In this document: positions 7,462 through 16,979 of the stretch, piece by piece
Layout of the letters: each line of letters starts with the position of its first letter
Position numbering within the stretch: the first letter of the stretch is position 1
NCBI RefSeq assembly: GCF_004361695.1
Contig: NZ_SNVW01000004.1
Location: forward strand, 186,001-250,000
DNA: 64,000 bases
Reading direction: 5' to 3'
Source of the DNA: Curtobacterium flaccumfaciens
GTDB lineage: Bacteria; Actinomycetota; Actinomycetes; Actinomycetales; Microbacteriaceae
Program-made: the position numbers and the translations under genes
Notes under the pieces: model-generated
Told to the model about the DNA's origin: nothing
Database searches by the model: none
Seen by the model: only the letters and a program-made list of their open reading frames with translations

Positions 7462-10119
7462 TCAGGCCGCGAGCCGGTCGGTCACCGCACGCAGCGCGGC
7501 CGGGAGCGCGGACGCGTCCGTGCCACCACCCTGCGCGAGGTCCGGCTTGCCGCCACCGCCGCCGCCGAGCACGCCCGCGGCCTCCTTCGCGAGCGGACCC
7601 GCCTGGACCCCGGCCGCACGGGCCGCGTCGTTGGTGGCCACGATGACGACGGGCTTGTCGTTGACGACGGCGCCGAGCACGACGACGACGGCACCGTCAC
7701 CGAGCAGTGCGCGCACGCCGGTCGCGAGGGCACGGAGGTCGTCGCCGGACTGCAGGCCCTGGACCGACTCCGCCACCACGGTCGTGGAACCGACCGTCGT
7801 CGCCTGGCGGGCGAGGGCGGGCACGCGCTGCTGCAGGTTCGCCGACTCGAACTCGGCGATCCGCTTCTGTGCGCTCCGCAGGTCCTCCATCAGGGACTGC
7901 ACGCGCGTCGGCAGGTCCTCCCGCGGGGCCTTCAGTGCGCTCGACAGCTGCGACACGATGGTCCGCTCGACCGCGAGGTCGCGGAAGCCCTCGAGCCCGA
8001 CCAGGGCCTCGACGCGGCGGTTCGTCGAACCGACGCTCGACTCCCCCACCAGGTTGACGAGCCCGACCTGTGCGCTCGACGCGACGTGGGTGCCGCCGCA
8101 GAGCTCGCGGGACCACGGGCCGCCGATGTCGACCATGCGGACCTCGGAGCCGTACTTCTCACCGAAGAGCGCCTGCGCGCCGAGGGACTTGGCCTCGTCG
8201 AGCGGGAGCACGCGGGTCGAGACCTCGAGGTCGGTGCGGATCGCGTTGTTCACCACTTCCTCGATCTCGGAGCGGGTCTCGAGCGACACCGGCTGCGACC
8301 ACGAGAAGTCGAGGCGCATGTACCCGGACTTGTTGTACGAACCGGCCTGCAGTGCCTCCGGCCCGAGGATGTCCCGGAGCGCGGCGTTCACGAGGTGCGT
8401 CGCGGAGTGGGCCTGGGTGGCGCCACGGCGGTACTCGGAGTCGACGACGGTCGTCGCCGGCGCACCGACACCGACCTCGCCGGACCGGACCTGCACGGTG
8501 TGGCTCCAGAGACCGGCGACCGGGCGCTGCACGTCGAGCACCTCGAGGTCGAAGCCGTTGCCCACGATCGAGCCCTGGTCGGCGTCCTGGCCGCCGGATT
8601 CGGCGTACAGGGACGTCTCACCGAGGATGACCTCGGCGATGTCGCCCGCGACCGCACGGTCAACGCTGACGCCGCCGACGATGATGCCGAGCACGTTCGT
8701 CTCCGCCTCGAGCGCGTCGTAGCCGAGGAAGACGGTCTCGCCCTTCGCGCGGAAGGCGCTGTAGACGCTGAGGTCGGCGAGGGCGGTCTTCTTGCTCTTG
8801 GCGTCCGCCTTGGCCCGGGCCCGCTGCTCGGACATCAGGGTCTCGAAGGCGGAGCGGTCGACGTGGACGCCGGCTTCCTCGGCCATCTCCATCGTCAGAT
8901 CGATCGGGAAGCCAAACGTGTCGTGGAGCAGGAACGCGGTGTCGCCGCCGATCGAGGGAGCGCCGTCCTGCTTGGCACGCTCGACCGCGACGTCGAGGAT
9001 GGTGGTCCCCTGCGCCAGCGTCCGGAGGAAGGTCTCCTCTTCCGCGTAGGCGATGCGCGCGATGCGGTCGTAGTCCGTGCCGACCTCGGGGTAGGCGTCG
9101 CGCATGGCGTCGCGGGACGCGGGGAAGAGCTCCGGGAAGGTCGCGCCCTCGACGCCCAGCAGGCGCATCGCGCGGACCGTGCGACGGAGCAGGCGACGGA
9201 GGATGTAGCCCCGGCCCTCGTTCGACGGGCTGACGCCGTCGGCGATGAGCATGAGCGCGGACCGGACGTGGTCCGCGATGACGCGCATGCGGACGTCGTC
9301 CTCGTGCACGGCACCGTACCGACGGCCGGACACCGCTGCCGCACGGTCGAGGACCGGACGGACCTGGTCGATCTCGTACATGTTGTCGACGCCCTGCTTG
9401 ATGAACGCGACGCGCTCGAGGCCCATGCCGGTGTCGATGTTCTTGTTCGGCAGCTCGCCGGTGATCTCGAAGTCGTACTTCGACCGCACGTCGGCGATCT
9501 GGTACTGCATGAAGACGAGGTTCCAGATCTCGACGTAGCGGTCGTCGTCGGTGGCCGGGCCGCCGTCGATGCCGTACGCGGGGCCGCGGTCGAAGAAGAT
9601 CTCCGAGCAGGGACCCGCCGGGCCGGGCTGCCCGGTCGACCAGTAGTTGGTGTCCTTGCCGAGCCGCTGGATGCGCTCCTCGGGCAGGGACGAGTGCTGC
9701 TTCCAGAACGCGATCGCCTCGTCGTCCTCTTCGTAGACCGTCACCCAGAGGTCGTCGGGCGAGAAGCCCAGGCCGCCGTCGGACTCGGGCTGCGTCAGGA
9801 ACTCCCAGGCGTACTGGATCGCCTGCTCCTTGAAGTAGTCCCCGAACGAGAAGTTGCCGTTCATCTGGAAGAACGTGCCGTGCCGCGGGGTCTTGCCGAC
9901 CTCTTCGATGTCGTTCGTCCGGATGCACTTCTGCACGCTGGTGGCGCGCGGGTACGGCGCGGGGATCAGCCCGGTCAGGTACGGGATGAACGGCACCATG
10001 CCGGCGACCGTGAACAGGAGCGACGGGTCGTCCGACACGAGCGAGGCGGACGGGACGACGGTGTGGCCGCGGTCACCGAAGAACTGGAGCCAACGGCGGC
10101 GGATCTCTGCGGTCTGCAT
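7462..10119 (-). CDS. alaS: Alanyl-tRNA synthetase
   Basis: Charges tRNA-Ala and edits Ser/Gly mischarging. 885 residues from ATG 10119 (MQTAEIRRRWLQFF), preceded by AGGAAG at a 4-nt spacing; an upstream extension to 10317 is Pro/Arg-rich noise. Order: class II catalytic core, tRNA recognition, an editing domain with zinc ligands HSATH and CGGTH, and a C-Ala/DHHA1 domain ending in the glycine-rich LGGGGGGKPDLAQGGG. Length and order are complete. It is the upstream member of the alaS-ruvX-mltG group. Confidence 0.98.
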   Translation of the reverse strand: MQTAEIRRRWLQFFGDRGHTVVPSASLVSDDPSLLFTVAGMVPFIPYLTGLIPAPYPRATSVQKCIRTNDIEEVGKTPRHGTFFQMNGNFSFGDYFKEQAIQYAWEFLTQPESDGGLGFSPDDLWVTVYEEDDEAIAFWKQHSSLPEERIQRLGKDTNYWSTGQPGPAGPCSEIFFDRGPAYGIDGGPATDDDRYVEIWNLVFMQYQIADVRSKYDFEITGELPNKNIDTGMGLERVAFIKQGVDNMYEIDQVRPVLDRAAAVSGRRYGAVHEDDVRMRVIADHVRSALMLIADGVSPSNEGRGYILRRLLRRTVRAMRLLGVEGATFPELFPASRDAMRDAYPEVGTDYDRIARIAYAEEETFLRTLAQGTTILDVAVERAKQDGAPSIGGDTAFLLHDTFGFPIDLTMEMAEEAGVHVDRSAFETLMSEQRARAKADAKSKKTALADLSVYSAFRAKGETVFLGYDALEAETNVLGIIVGGVSVDRAVAGDIAEVILGETSLYAESGGQDADQGSIVGNGFDLEVLDVQRPVAGLWSHTVQVRSGEVGVGAPATTVVDSEYRRGATQAHSATHLVNAALRDILGPEALQAGSYNKSGYMRLDFSWSQPVSLETRSEIEEVVNNAIRTDLEVSTRVLPLDEAKSLGAQALFGEKYGSEVRMVDIGGPWSRELCGGTHVASSAQVGLVNLVGESSVGSTNRRVEALVGLEGFRDLAVERTIVSQLSSALKAPREDLPTRVQSLMEDLRSAQKRIAEFESANLQQRVPALARQATTVGSTTVVAESVQGLQSGDDLRALATGVRALLGDGAVVVVLGAVVNDKPVVIVATNDAARAAGVQAGPLAKEAAGVLGGGGGGKPDLAQGGGTDASALPAALRAVTDRLAA

Positions 10120-10210
10120 GGTGCTTCCTGATTCAGGTTCGGCGGGGAGGTGCGAGGACGGCGACGCGTGTGGTGCGGCGGGGATGGTGCGGCGGCGGGG
10201 GTGCGCGACG

Positions 10211-10393
10211 TCAGGCGTCGGTGCGGAGCTCGGCCTCGCGGGAGCGGTAGCCGTCGGCGACGGCCCCCGTGAAGGCCTTCGTGCGGGCGTCCACGTCGGC
10301 GAAGAACCGCGCGCCACCGGGAGTGTTCGCGACGCGGTGCGCGACGGCGAACCCGATGGCGACGCCGACGACGACGAAGAACAGCTGCTTCAC
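10211..10393 (-). CDS. Small membrane protein, unknown function
   Basis: 60 residues. The first ~20 (MKQLFFVVVGVAIGFAVAHR) form one hydrophobic helix. A charged part follows (FFADVDARTKAFTGAVADGYRSREAEL) that looks helical, similar in style to YtxH-type single-pass proteins. It lies between rpsD and alaS on the same strand, where actinobacteria commonly keep a small membrane gene. Its stop is about 90 bp from the alaS start, so cotranscription is likely. No function can be assigned. Confidence 0.75.
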   Translation of the reverse strand: MKQLFFVVVGVAIGFAVAHRVANTPGGARFFADVDARTKAFTGAVADGYRSREAELRTDA

Positions 10394-10465
10394 GGTGCCT
10401 CTCCCTCTGCACGCGCGAGCGGTGCGTGCCCAGACGATCTTACTGATGGTGCCGGACGGGAACGC

Positions 10466-10507
10466 CGAACGGCGGGCCGCCCTGTGGAGAGGGCGACCCG
10501 CCGTTCG
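10466..10507 (-). terminator. Hairpin terminator after rpsD
   Basis: An 11-bp perfect inverted repeat: CGAACGGCGGG at 10466-10476 pairs with CCCGCCGTTCG at 10497-10507, with a 20-nt loop. It starts 16 nt past the rpsD stop and lies before the next small gene, so it probably ends the rpsD transcript. There is no clear T-run, which is common for actinobacterial terminators. Confidence 0.7.
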
Positions 10508-10522
10508 GGTGTGATCAGGAGA

Positions 10523-11152
10523 TCAGCGAGCTGCGTAGTACTCGACGACGAGCTGCACTTCACAGGTCACGGGGACCTCGGCGCGCTTCGGACGACGGAC
10601 CAGGCGGGCCTGGAGCTTGTCGATCTCGACCTCGAGGTAGCCCGGGATCTTCGGGAGGACTTCCTGGTGGCCACCGGCAGCGGCGACCTGGAAGGGCTCG
10701 AGCGACTCGGAGCGCTGCTTCACGTGGATGAGCTGGCCCTCCTTGACGCGGAAGGAGGGGCGGTCGACGAGCTTGCCGTCCACGAGGATGTGGCGGTGCA
10801 CGATCAACTGACGGGCCTGCGCGGTCGTGCGGGCGAAGCCGGCACGGAGCACGAGGGCGTCGAGGCGCTGCTCGAGGAGCTCGACCAGGTTCTCACCGGT
10901 CAGGCCCTTCGTCTTGCGGGCCTCTTCGAAGACGATGCGGAGCTGCTTCTCGCGGATGCCGTACTGGGCGCGCAGACGCTGCTTCTCACGGAGGCGGACG
11001 GCGTAGTCGCTGTCCGCACGACGGCGGGTGCGGCCGTGCTCACCGGGGCCGTAGGGGCGCTTCTCGAGGTAACGGGCCGCCTTCGGCGTCAGCGGGATGC
11101 CGAGCGCGCGAGACAGGCGGGTCTTGCTGCGGGTGCGTGACTTGGTAGACAC
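10523..11152 (-). CDS. rpsD: 30S ribosomal protein S4
   Basis: 209 residues, the normal length; binds 16S rRNA early in small-subunit assembly. The N-terminal part (SRTRSKTRLSRALGIPLTPK) lacks the four zinc cysteines, so this is the zinc-free form. The S4 RNA-binding domain is at RLDALVLRAGFARTTAQARQ and VHRHILVDGK. It stands alone, away from the alpha operon, which is usual in Microbacteriaceae. The leader upstream holds a hairpin that could be a control site. Confidence 0.98.
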   Translation of the reverse strand: MSTKSRTRSKTRLSRALGIPLTPKAARYLEKRPYGPGEHGRTRRRADSDYAVRLREKQRLRAQYGIREKQLRIVFEEARKTKGLTGENLVELLEQRLDALVLRAGFARTTAQARQLIVHRHILVDGKLVDRPSFRVKEGQLIHVKQRSESLEPFQVAAAGGHQEVLPKIPGYLEVEIDKLQARLVRRPKRAEVPVTCEVQLVVEYYAAR

Positions 11153-11389
11153 AGGGTCCTTTTCTCTGTACTGAACTGAACTGAACGTCGGTCACCGCAC
11201 GCGCACGAGCGGTCGAACCCGACGAAGGGATCCAGAGGGATGAGCCTGTGGGATCGGACGGCTACAGTCCGAACCTCTGTCCCCGTGCCACTGCTGTGGC
11301 ACTGTGTCCTCGACGCAGCCGCACGCGAGGACCAGGACGTAGGCCCGTCAACGATAGCAGCATCCGGCCGTCGGGTGAACCGGCGTGCG
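11153..11389 (-). promoter_or_regulatory. Intergenic region with the rpsD leader
   Basis: The 237 bp between rpsD and rarA hold no gene I can support. It contains a short hairpin, GTGCCAC (11285-11291) pairing with GTGGCAC (11296-11302), and three head-to-tail CTGAA units about 20 nt before rpsD. Ribosomal protein S4 controls its own translation in other bacteria through leader structure; that this leader does so is only a guess. Confidence 0.35.
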
Positions 11390-12784
11390 CTACTCGCCGC
11401 GGGTGATCTTGCGGAGCCGTTCGAGACGCGGGCCGACCTCGCGCTCGTAGCCGTTGGCGGTCGGCGTGTAGTACTCGGTGCCCTCGAGCGCGTCCGGCAG
11501 GTACTGCTGCTCGGCGACCCCGTGCTCGGCGTCGTGCGAGTACACGTAGCCCTTGCCGTGGCCGAGCCGCTTCGCACCGGGGTAGTGCGCGTCGCGGAGG
11601 TGCATCGGGACGACCCCGAGCCGACCGGCCTTCACGTCGGCGACCGCGGCGTTCACCCCGTTGTACGCGGCGTTCGACTTCGGGGCGGTGGCCAGGTAGA
11701 CCACGGCCTCGGCCAGCGGGATCCGCCCCTCGGGCATGCCGATGAGCTGCACCGCCTGCGCCGCGGCGACCGCGATCGGCAGCGCCTGCGGGTCGGCCAT
11801 GCCGATGTCCTCGGACGCGGAGATGATGATGCGGCGTGCGATGAACCGCGGGTCCTCGCCCGCTTCGATCATGCGCGCCAGGTAGTGGAGCGCCGCGTCG
11901 ACGTCGCTCCCCCGCACCGACTTGATGAAGGCACTGATGACGTCGTAGTGCTCGTCACCCTGCCGGTCGTAGCGGAGCAGGGCACGGTCGACGGCCGCGG
12001 CGACGGTGTCGGCGTCGATCACCGGGACCGTCTCGACCCCGTCGAGGGCGCCGTCATCGTCGTCGTCCTGTCCGGCGACCGCCGAGGACGCCGCCGCCTC
12101 GAGCGCGGTCAGGGCGCGGCGGGCGTCGCCGGAGGACAGCCGGACGATGGCGCTCCGGGCCTCGTCCCCGAGGACGACCGACCCGCCGAGGCCACGCGGG
12201 TCCTCCACCGCGCGGTCGACGAGCATGCCGAGGTCCTCGTCGGTGAGGGGCTTCAGCGTGAGGAGCAGGGAGCGGGACAGCAGCGGGGAGATGACCGAGA
12301 ACGAGGGGTTCTCGGTGGTGGCCGCGATGAGGATGACCCACCCGTTCTCGACCCCGGGCAGCAGAGCGTCCTGCTGGGCCTTGCTGAAGCGGTGGATCTC
12401 GTCGAGGAACAGCACGGTCGTGGCGCCGTAGAGGTCACGGTGCGTGAGGGCCTTCTCCATCACCTCGCGCACGTCCTTCACGCCGGCGGTGACGGCGGAG
12501 AGTTCGACGAACTCGCGCCCGGACTGCCGGGCGATCGCCTGCGCGAGGGTGGTCTTGCCGGTGCCGGGCGGGCCCCAGAGGATCACGGAGACGCCGCCGG
12601 GGTTCTCACGCGTGCCGGTCGCGAGCTGCACCAGCGGACTGCCGCGACCCAGCAGGTGCTGCTGGCCGGCGACCTCGTCGAGGCTGGTGGGGCGCATCCG
12701 GACCGCGAGCGGGACGGAACCCTGCGCGAGTCCGGCGTGACCGCCCGTCGTGGGCGCACGCATGCCCGAACGGTCCGCTGCCAT
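11390..12784 (-). CDS. rarA: Replication-associated recombination protein A (MgsA/RarA AAA+ ATPase)
   Basis: 464 residues. A clamp-loader-like AAA+ ATPase acting at stalled forks. Walker A is [10 protein letters not shown], Walker [16 protein letters not shown] and sensor 1 ATTENPSF. The C-terminal tetramerisation part includes [26 protein letters not shown]. The ATG at 12784 is chosen over the upstream GTG because a TACGAT -10 element ends 7 nt before it, suggesting a leaderless mRNA. An insertion rich in Asp ([11 protein letters not shown]) sits in the middle of the C-terminal half. The gene is divergent from the cyclophilin gene. Confidence 0.96.
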   Translation of the reverse strand: MAADRSGMRAPTTGGHAGLAQGSVPLAVRMRPTSLDEVAGQQHLLGRGSPLVQLATGTRENPGGVSVILWGPPGTGKTTLAQAIARQSGREFVELSAVTAGVKDVREVMEKALTHRDLYGATTVLFLDEIHRFSKAQQDALLPGVENGWVILIAATTENPSFSVISPLLSRSLLLTLKPLTDEDLGMLVDRAVEDPRGLGGSVVLGDEARSAIVRLSSGDARRALTALEAAASSAVAGQDDDDDGALDGVETVPVIDADTVAAAVDRALLRYDRQGDEHYDVISAFIKSVRGSDVDAALHYLARMIEAGEDPRFIARRIIISASEDIGMADPQALPIAVAAAQAVQLIGMPEGRIPLAEAVVYLATAPKSNAAYNGVNAAVADVKAGRLGVVPMHLRDAHYPGAKRLGHGKGYVYSHDAEHGVAEQQYLPDALEGTEYYTPTANGYEREVGPRLERLRKITRGE

Positions 12785-12791
12785 GCACCCA

Positions 12792-12797
12792 ATCGTA
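12792..12797 (-). promoter_or_regulatory. -10 element of leaderless rarA promoter
   Basis: Reads TACGAT on the minus strand and ends 7 nt before the rarA ATG, so transcription would begin at or next to the start codon. No convincing -35 is visible. Confidence 0.5.
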
Positions 12798-12891
12798 GGC
12801 CGACCCACTGACAGGGGCGCGCCTCCAGGTGGGTGGAAGGGTCGGTTCCGCTACGCTCGTCGCACACTCGACGAGAGGTCAGACGAGCACC

Positions 12892-13710
12892 GTGGCACCG
12901 AAGAACCAGGCGCGTGACAGCAAGGAGGCGCGCGAGCGCCTCCGCCTCTACAAGGCACGACAGGGCCTGCACGACCGGCAGCGGCGCCGTCGTCTGCGGG
13001 ACAACCTCGTCGCACCGGCGGTCCTCGTGCTCGTCGCCGCCCTGGCGACCGGGTCGCAGCTCGCTTTCGCCGGGTCGCAGGACGGCGGGAAGGCCGACGC
13101 CAGCGCGACCGCCACGTCCACCGCCACCCCGACGCCGTCGGCCAGCGCAACCGCCGCGAACACGGGCGAAGTCCCGAGCAAGTCGATCGCGAAGGACTCC
13201 ACCTGGACCGGCTCCCTCACGCTCAACAAGGACGTGCGGCTCGGCATCGAGCTCGACGGCAAGAAGGCCCCGCAGGCCACGAGCGTCGAGGTCAAGCTCA
13301 TCCAGGACCAGTTCTACAACGGCACGACCTGCCACCGGCTCGCCGACAGCAAGGGCTTCGCCTTCCTGCAGTGCGGCTCGGCGAACGGCGACGGCACCGG
13401 GGACGCCGGCTTCGAGTACGGCCCGCTCGAGAACGTGCCGAGCGACGGGGTCTACGAGAAGGGCACCCTCGCGATCGCCCGCGGCGCCACGGCGTACTCG
13501 CAGTCCACGCAGTTCTTCATCGTCTTCGGCGACACGACGCTCGACGGCTCGACCGGCGGGTACACGGTGGTGGGCAAGGTCACGAGTGGCCTCGACGACC
13601 TCGTCTCGAAGATCACGTCGAAGGGGGTCTCCTCGGCCGGCGACGACGGCAGCGGAGCGCCGAAGGTCGCCACGAAGATCACCGGCGCGACGATCGAGCG
13701 CGAGAAGTAG
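12892..13710 (+). CDS. Membrane-anchored peptidyl-prolyl isomerase, cyclophilin type
   Basis: 272 residues from GTG 12892, preceded by GAGAGGT. A basic cytoplasmic N-terminus (~40 residues) leads into one transmembrane helix (LVAPAVLVLVAALATGSQ) and a Ser/Thr/Ala linker. An external cyclophilin domain follows, with YNGTTCHRLADSKGFAFLQCG and STQFFIVFGDTTL. Such proteins speed folding of exported proteins. Divergence from the human-type active site is normal for this actinobacterial group, so isomerase activity is likely but not certain. It sits divergent from rarA and upstream of the DUF349 gene, an arrangement I recall from other Microbacteriaceae. Confidence 0.92.
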   Translation: MAPKNQARDSKEARERLRLYKARQGLHDRQRRRRLRDNLVAPAVLVLVAALATGSQLAFAGSQDGGKADASATATSTATPTPSASATAANTGEVPSKSIAKDSTWTGSLTLNKDVRLGIELDGKKAPQATSVEVKLIQDQFYNGTTCHRLADSKGFAFLQCGSANGDGTGDAGFEYGPLENVPSDGVYEKGTLAIARGATAYSQSTQFFIVFGDTTLDGSTGGYTVVGKVTSGLDDLVSKITSKGVSSAGDDGSGAPKVATKITGATIEREK

Positions 13711-13823
13711 TCCACAGGCGCGCCGTCCCGCCGGGTCGCGGAGGCCGTCCGTGCAATAGGCTGACGACCTGACCGTGCCGACGGCGACGTCGGTGATGCA
13801 CGACCACGATCGAGGCGAGACCT

Positions 13824-15056
13824 GTGGGACCTGACGAAGCAACGACCTGGGGCCGGGTCGACGAGAACGGGACGGTGTACGTCCGGTACGAGGACACCGA
13901 GAAAGCCGTCGGTGAGTACCCGGACGCGACGCCCGACGAAGCCCTCGCGTACTTCGCGCGGAAGTACGCCGACCTCGAGGGGCAGGTGAAGATCGCCGAG
14001 CAGCGCGTCCAGCGTGGTGCCTCGGCGAACGACGTCGCCCGCACGGTCGAGCACCTGCAGGCCCTGGTGGCCGAGGCCCGCGTCGTCGGTGACCTCAAGG
14101 CGCTCGAGACCCGCGTCGGCGCACTGACGGAGCAGCTCGGCTCGCTCACCAAGGAGCAGGCGGAGCAGGCGCAGCAGGCCCTCGCCGACGCGCTCGCGCA
14201 CCGCACCGCCCTGGTCGAGGAAGCCGAGGCGCTGGCCGCCGTCGACCCCGCCCGGGCGCAGTGGAAGCAGATCACCGCGCAGCTCGACGACGTGTTCGCG
14301 CGCTGGCAGCAGCACCAGCACGACGGGCCGCGCATCCCCAAGAACGAGGCGAACGAGCTCTGGAAGCGCTTCCGGGCGGCTCGCTCGACGGTCGACCAGC
14401 ACCGTCGCGCGTTCTACTCGGAGCTCGACGCCCAGCACCGCGACGCCCGCAACCGCAAGCAGGAACTCGTGCAGCAGGCCGAGGCACTCGCGCCGCGCGG
14501 CGCCGACGCGATCGGTGCGTACCGCGACCTGCTCGACGACTGGAAGGCCGCGGGTCGTGCGGGCAAGCGCCACGACGACGCGCTCTGGGCCCGCTTCAAG
14601 GCCGCCGGTGACGTGCTGTTCGAACAGCGACACGCCGAGGTCGCCGCTGAGAACGAGGAGTACTCCGAGAACCTCGTCGCGAAGCAGGCGCTCCTGACCG
14701 AGGCCGAACCGCTCCTGCAGGCGACCGACCGGGTCGCGGCGCGCCGGACCCTCACGGGCATCCAGCGGCGCTGGGACGAGATCGGCAAGGTGCCCCGCGC
14801 GGACGTCCGTCGCGTCGAGGACCGGCTCCGTGCCGTGGAGGACCACGTGCGCAGCCTCGAGGACCAGCACTGGAAGGCCTCCGACCCGGAGCGCAAGGCC
14901 CGCCAGAACGGTCTCGCGAGCCAGCTCGAGGACGCCATCGGCAAGCTCGAGTCGGAGCTCGCCCAGGCGCAGGCGACCGGTGACGCCCGCAAGATCAAGG
15001 ACGCGCAGGAAGCGCTCGACGCCCGCAAGATCTGGCTCGACGCACTCGGCGGCTGA
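13824..15056 (+). CDS. DUF349 domain protein (coiled-coil)
   Basis: 410 residues from GTG. A short N-terminal part with beta character (WGRVDENGTVYVRYEDTEKAVGEYP) is followed by a long helical region. That region carries three DUF349-type repeats marked by W-K/R-x-[I/A] and LW.RF signatures: QWKQITAQ...ELWKRFRAA, DDWKAAGRAGK...LWARFKAA and RWDEIGKVPR. Proteins of this family are common in actinobacteria and have no firm function. It ends at a strong terminator and shows no operon partner. Confidence 0.88.
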   Translation: MGPDEATTWGRVDENGTVYVRYEDTEKAVGEYPDATPDEALAYFARKYADLEGQVKIAEQRVQRGASANDVARTVEHLQALVAEARVVGDLKALETRVGALTEQLGSLTKEQAEQAQQALADALAHRTALVEEAEALAAVDPARAQWKQITAQLDDVFARWQQHQHDGPRIPKNEANELWKRFRAARSTVDQHRRAFYSELDAQHRDARNRKQELVQQAEALAPRGADAIGAYRDLLDDWKAAGRAGKRHDDALWARFKAAGDVLFEQRHAEVAAENEEYSENLVAKQALLTEAEPLLQATDRVAARRTLTGIQRRWDEIGKVPRADVRRVEDRLRAVEDHVRSLEDQHWKASDPERKARQNGLASQLEDAIGKLESELAQAQATGDARKIKDAQEALDARKIWLDALGG

Positions 15057-15064
15057 CACACCCC

Positions 15065-15116
15065 GCACACGACGGAGCCCCCGCGACCTTCCGGTTGCGG
15101 GGGCTCCGTCGTGTGC
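15065..15116. terminator. Strong bidirectional hairpin terminator
   Basis: A perfect 20-bp inverted repeat: 15065-15084 (GCACACGACGGAGCCCCCGC) pairs with 15097-15116, with a 12-nt loop. It lies 9 nt after the DUF349 stop and 40 nt after the convergent ribF stop, so it can end transcription from both sides. Confidence 0.9.
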
Positions 15117-15155
15117 GCTGCCGCGCGCGCTCACGCGCGGGCGCGCAGCGCGGCG

Positions 15156-16118
15156 TCAGACCGGCGTGGGCAACCCGAGCAGGAGCCGGATGTCGCGGTC
15201 GTCCTGCCGCATCTGCTCGGCGAGCTCGTCCATCGACGAGAACTTCACCATGCCGCGGACGTACGAGACGAACAGCACCGAGATCGTCTCGCCGTAGAGG
15301 TCGATGTCGACGTCGAGCAGGTGCGCCTCGATCTGCTTCGCGGGGACACCCTCGAACGTCGGGTTGTTGCCGACCGACACCGCCGCCGGGTACACCGTGC
15401 CGTCGTGCAGGACCCGTGCGGCGTAGACGCCGTCGGCGGGCACGAAGCCCTCGCACGCCGGGTCGAGGTTCGCCGTCGGGTACCCCATGGCACGACCGCG
15501 CTGGTTGCCGTGCACCACGACGCTCCGGACCGCGTGCTCGCGACCGAGCAACCGTGCGGCCTCGGCGACGCGGCCGTCGCCGAGGAGCTCACGGATCCAC
15601 GTCGACGAGACCCGGCGTTCGCCGTCCGGCCGGACGTCGTCCACCAGGTCGACGTCGTCGATGAGCTCGACCGTGAAGCCCAGCTGCTCGCCGAGTTCGC
15701 GGAGGAGCGTGACGTCACCGGCGCCCTTCGCGCCGAAGCGGAAGTCGCTGCCGACGAAGACCAGGCGCGCGTGCAGGGTGCCCACGAGGATCTCGGACAC
15801 GAACGCCTCGGGCGCCTTGGACTGCAGGTCCTGGTCGAACCGGAGCAGCAGGGTCGCGTCGACCCCGACCTCGTCGAGGAGCTCACGCCGCTGCGCGGTG
15901 CTCGTCAGCGCCGGCGGGACCTTCACGGGGTCGATGACGTTGAGCGGGTGCCGGTCGAACGTGACCACGGTCGAGACCAGTCCGTGTTCCTGCGCGGCAC
16001 GTTCGAGGTGCGCGATGACCGCGCGGTGCCCGACGTGGACCCCGTCGAACTTGCCGATCGTGACCGCGCTCGGCCCGAAGCCCTGGGCCACGTCGGCGAT
16101 GTCGTCGTAGTACTGCAC
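15156..16118 (-). CDS. ribF: Bifunctional riboflavin kinase / FAD synthetase
   Basis: 320 residues; makes FMN then FAD from riboflavin. The N-terminal nucleotidyltransferase half has the KFDGVHVGHRAV motif and VSSTWIRELLGDG. The C-terminal kinase half has GNQRGRAMGYPTANLDP and NNPTFEG. Both halves look intact. The GTG at 16118 gives the expected N-terminus. It follows a four-helix membrane gene by 9 nt and stops near the terminator at 15065-15116. Confidence 0.97.
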   Translation of the reverse strand: MQYYDDIADVAQGFGPSAVTIGKFDGVHVGHRAVIAHLERAAQEHGLVSTVVTFDRHPLNVIDPVKVPPALTSTAQRRELLDEVGVDATLLLRFDQDLQSKAPEAFVSEILVGTLHARLVFVGSDFRFGAKGAGDVTLLRELGEQLGFTVELIDDVDLVDDVRPDGERRVSSTWIRELLGDGRVAEAARLLGREHAVRSVVVHGNQRGRAMGYPTANLDPACEGFVPADGVYAARVLHDGTVYPAAVSVGNNPTFEGVPAKQIEAHLLDVDIDLYGETISVLFVSYVRGMVKFSSMDELAEQMRQDDRDIRLLLGLPTPV

Positions 16119-16127
16119 GTCGCTCCC

Positions 16128-16568
16128 CTACTCGCCGGCCGGCACGGTGGTGGCGGGCGACGCGTCGACGGCGGTGCGGTGGTGCTTGCGGAGCCACCAG
16201 AGTCCGGCCGCCGGCAGCACGAGCGGTGCGAACGCGTAGCCGAGGCCGTAGTACGACCAGATCGTGTCGTCGGGGAACAGCGCCCGGTCGAAGAGCGAGA
16301 GCGTCCCGATGACGAGCACACCGGTCATCTCGAACACGATGGTGACGCAGGCGACGCGGTACCAGAAGCGACCCGGCGCGATGAGCGCGATCATCGCGAC
16401 GATGTAGACGACCGCGGCGATGGCGCTCAGCGTGTACGCGAAGGGCGCGAAGTCGAACTTCTCGATGATCTGGACGACGCTCCGACCGGTCGCCGCCAAC
16501 GCGAGGACGCCGTAGACGGCGATGAGGACTCGGCCGATGCCGGTCGCGAGTGAGGATCTGGTCGCCAT
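16128..16568 (-). CDS. Hypothetical four-helix membrane protein
   Basis: 146 residues with four hydrophobic helices (LIAVYGVLALAATG, LSAIAAVVYIVAMIALI, VACVTIVFEMTGVLVIGT, LGYAFAPLVLPAAGLWWL) and a short basic C-terminus. A similar gene usually sits upstream of ribF in related genomes, to my recollection, but I know of no assigned function. The start at 16568 is supported by a TAGAAT -10 element ending 7 nt before the ATG, so a leaderless mRNA probably covers this gene and ribF. Confidence 0.8.
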   Translation of the reverse strand: MATRSSLATGIGRVLIAVYGVLALAATGRSVVQIIEKFDFAPFAYTLSAIAAVVYIVAMIALIAPGRFWYRVACVTIVFEMTGVLVIGTLSLFDRALFPDDTIWSYYGLGYAFAPLVLPAAGLWWLRKHHRTAVDASPATTVPAGE

Positions 16569-16575
16569 TGCACCG

Positions 16576-16581
16576 ATTCTA
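16576..16581 (-). promoter_or_regulatory. -10 element before the membrane protein-ribF pair
   Basis: TAGAAT on the minus strand, 7 nt before the ATG at 16568. It is the closest match to TATAAT among the leaderless-type promoters in this window. Confidence 0.6.
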
Positions 16582-16613
16582 CCGACGCCGTGCGCACCCG
16601 ATGACGCAGCGCG

Positions 16614-16979
16614 TCAGTTCAGCGCGAACCAGATCTGGTACATCCGGTAGACCATCACGGCGACGGTGAACGCACCGGCGCCGAGGACGACGGTGCTCCA
16701 CTTCGTCCGGTCGATGAGCGCCCAGACGATGGTGGCCGGCGGCACGAGCAGCACCGACACGGCGTACACGCCGAACTCGAGCGCGTTGCCCTTCGGCGGG
16801 CTGCCGACGGCGGGGAGCACGAGCGCGATGACGCCCTGCGCGAGGAGCAGCAGCTCGACCAGCACGAGCGATCCGACCGTGTAGTCGTTCGGCTTCCACC
16901 CGATGAAGCCGACGACCACGGCGAAGAGCCCCGCGACCACCGCGACCACGAGCTGCACCCACATGAACCACTCGATCAC
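16614..16979 (-). CDS. Hypothetical four-helix membrane protein coupled to truB
   Basis: 121 residues with four hydrophobic helices (VQLVVAVVAGLFAVVVGFIG, VELLLLAQGVIALVLPA, VYAVSVLLVPPATIVWALI, VVLGAGAFTVAVMVYRM). The GTG start overlaps the truB stop (GTGA at 16976-16979), so its translation depends on truB. Family not recognised. It resembles the neighbour at 16128-16568 only in topology. Confidence 0.78.
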   Translation of the reverse strand: MIEWFMWVQLVVAVVAGLFAVVVGFIGWKPNDYTVGSLVLVELLLLAQGVIALVLPAVGSPPKGNALEFGVYAVSVLLVPPATIVWALIDRTKWSTVVLGAGAFTVAVMVYRMYQIWFALN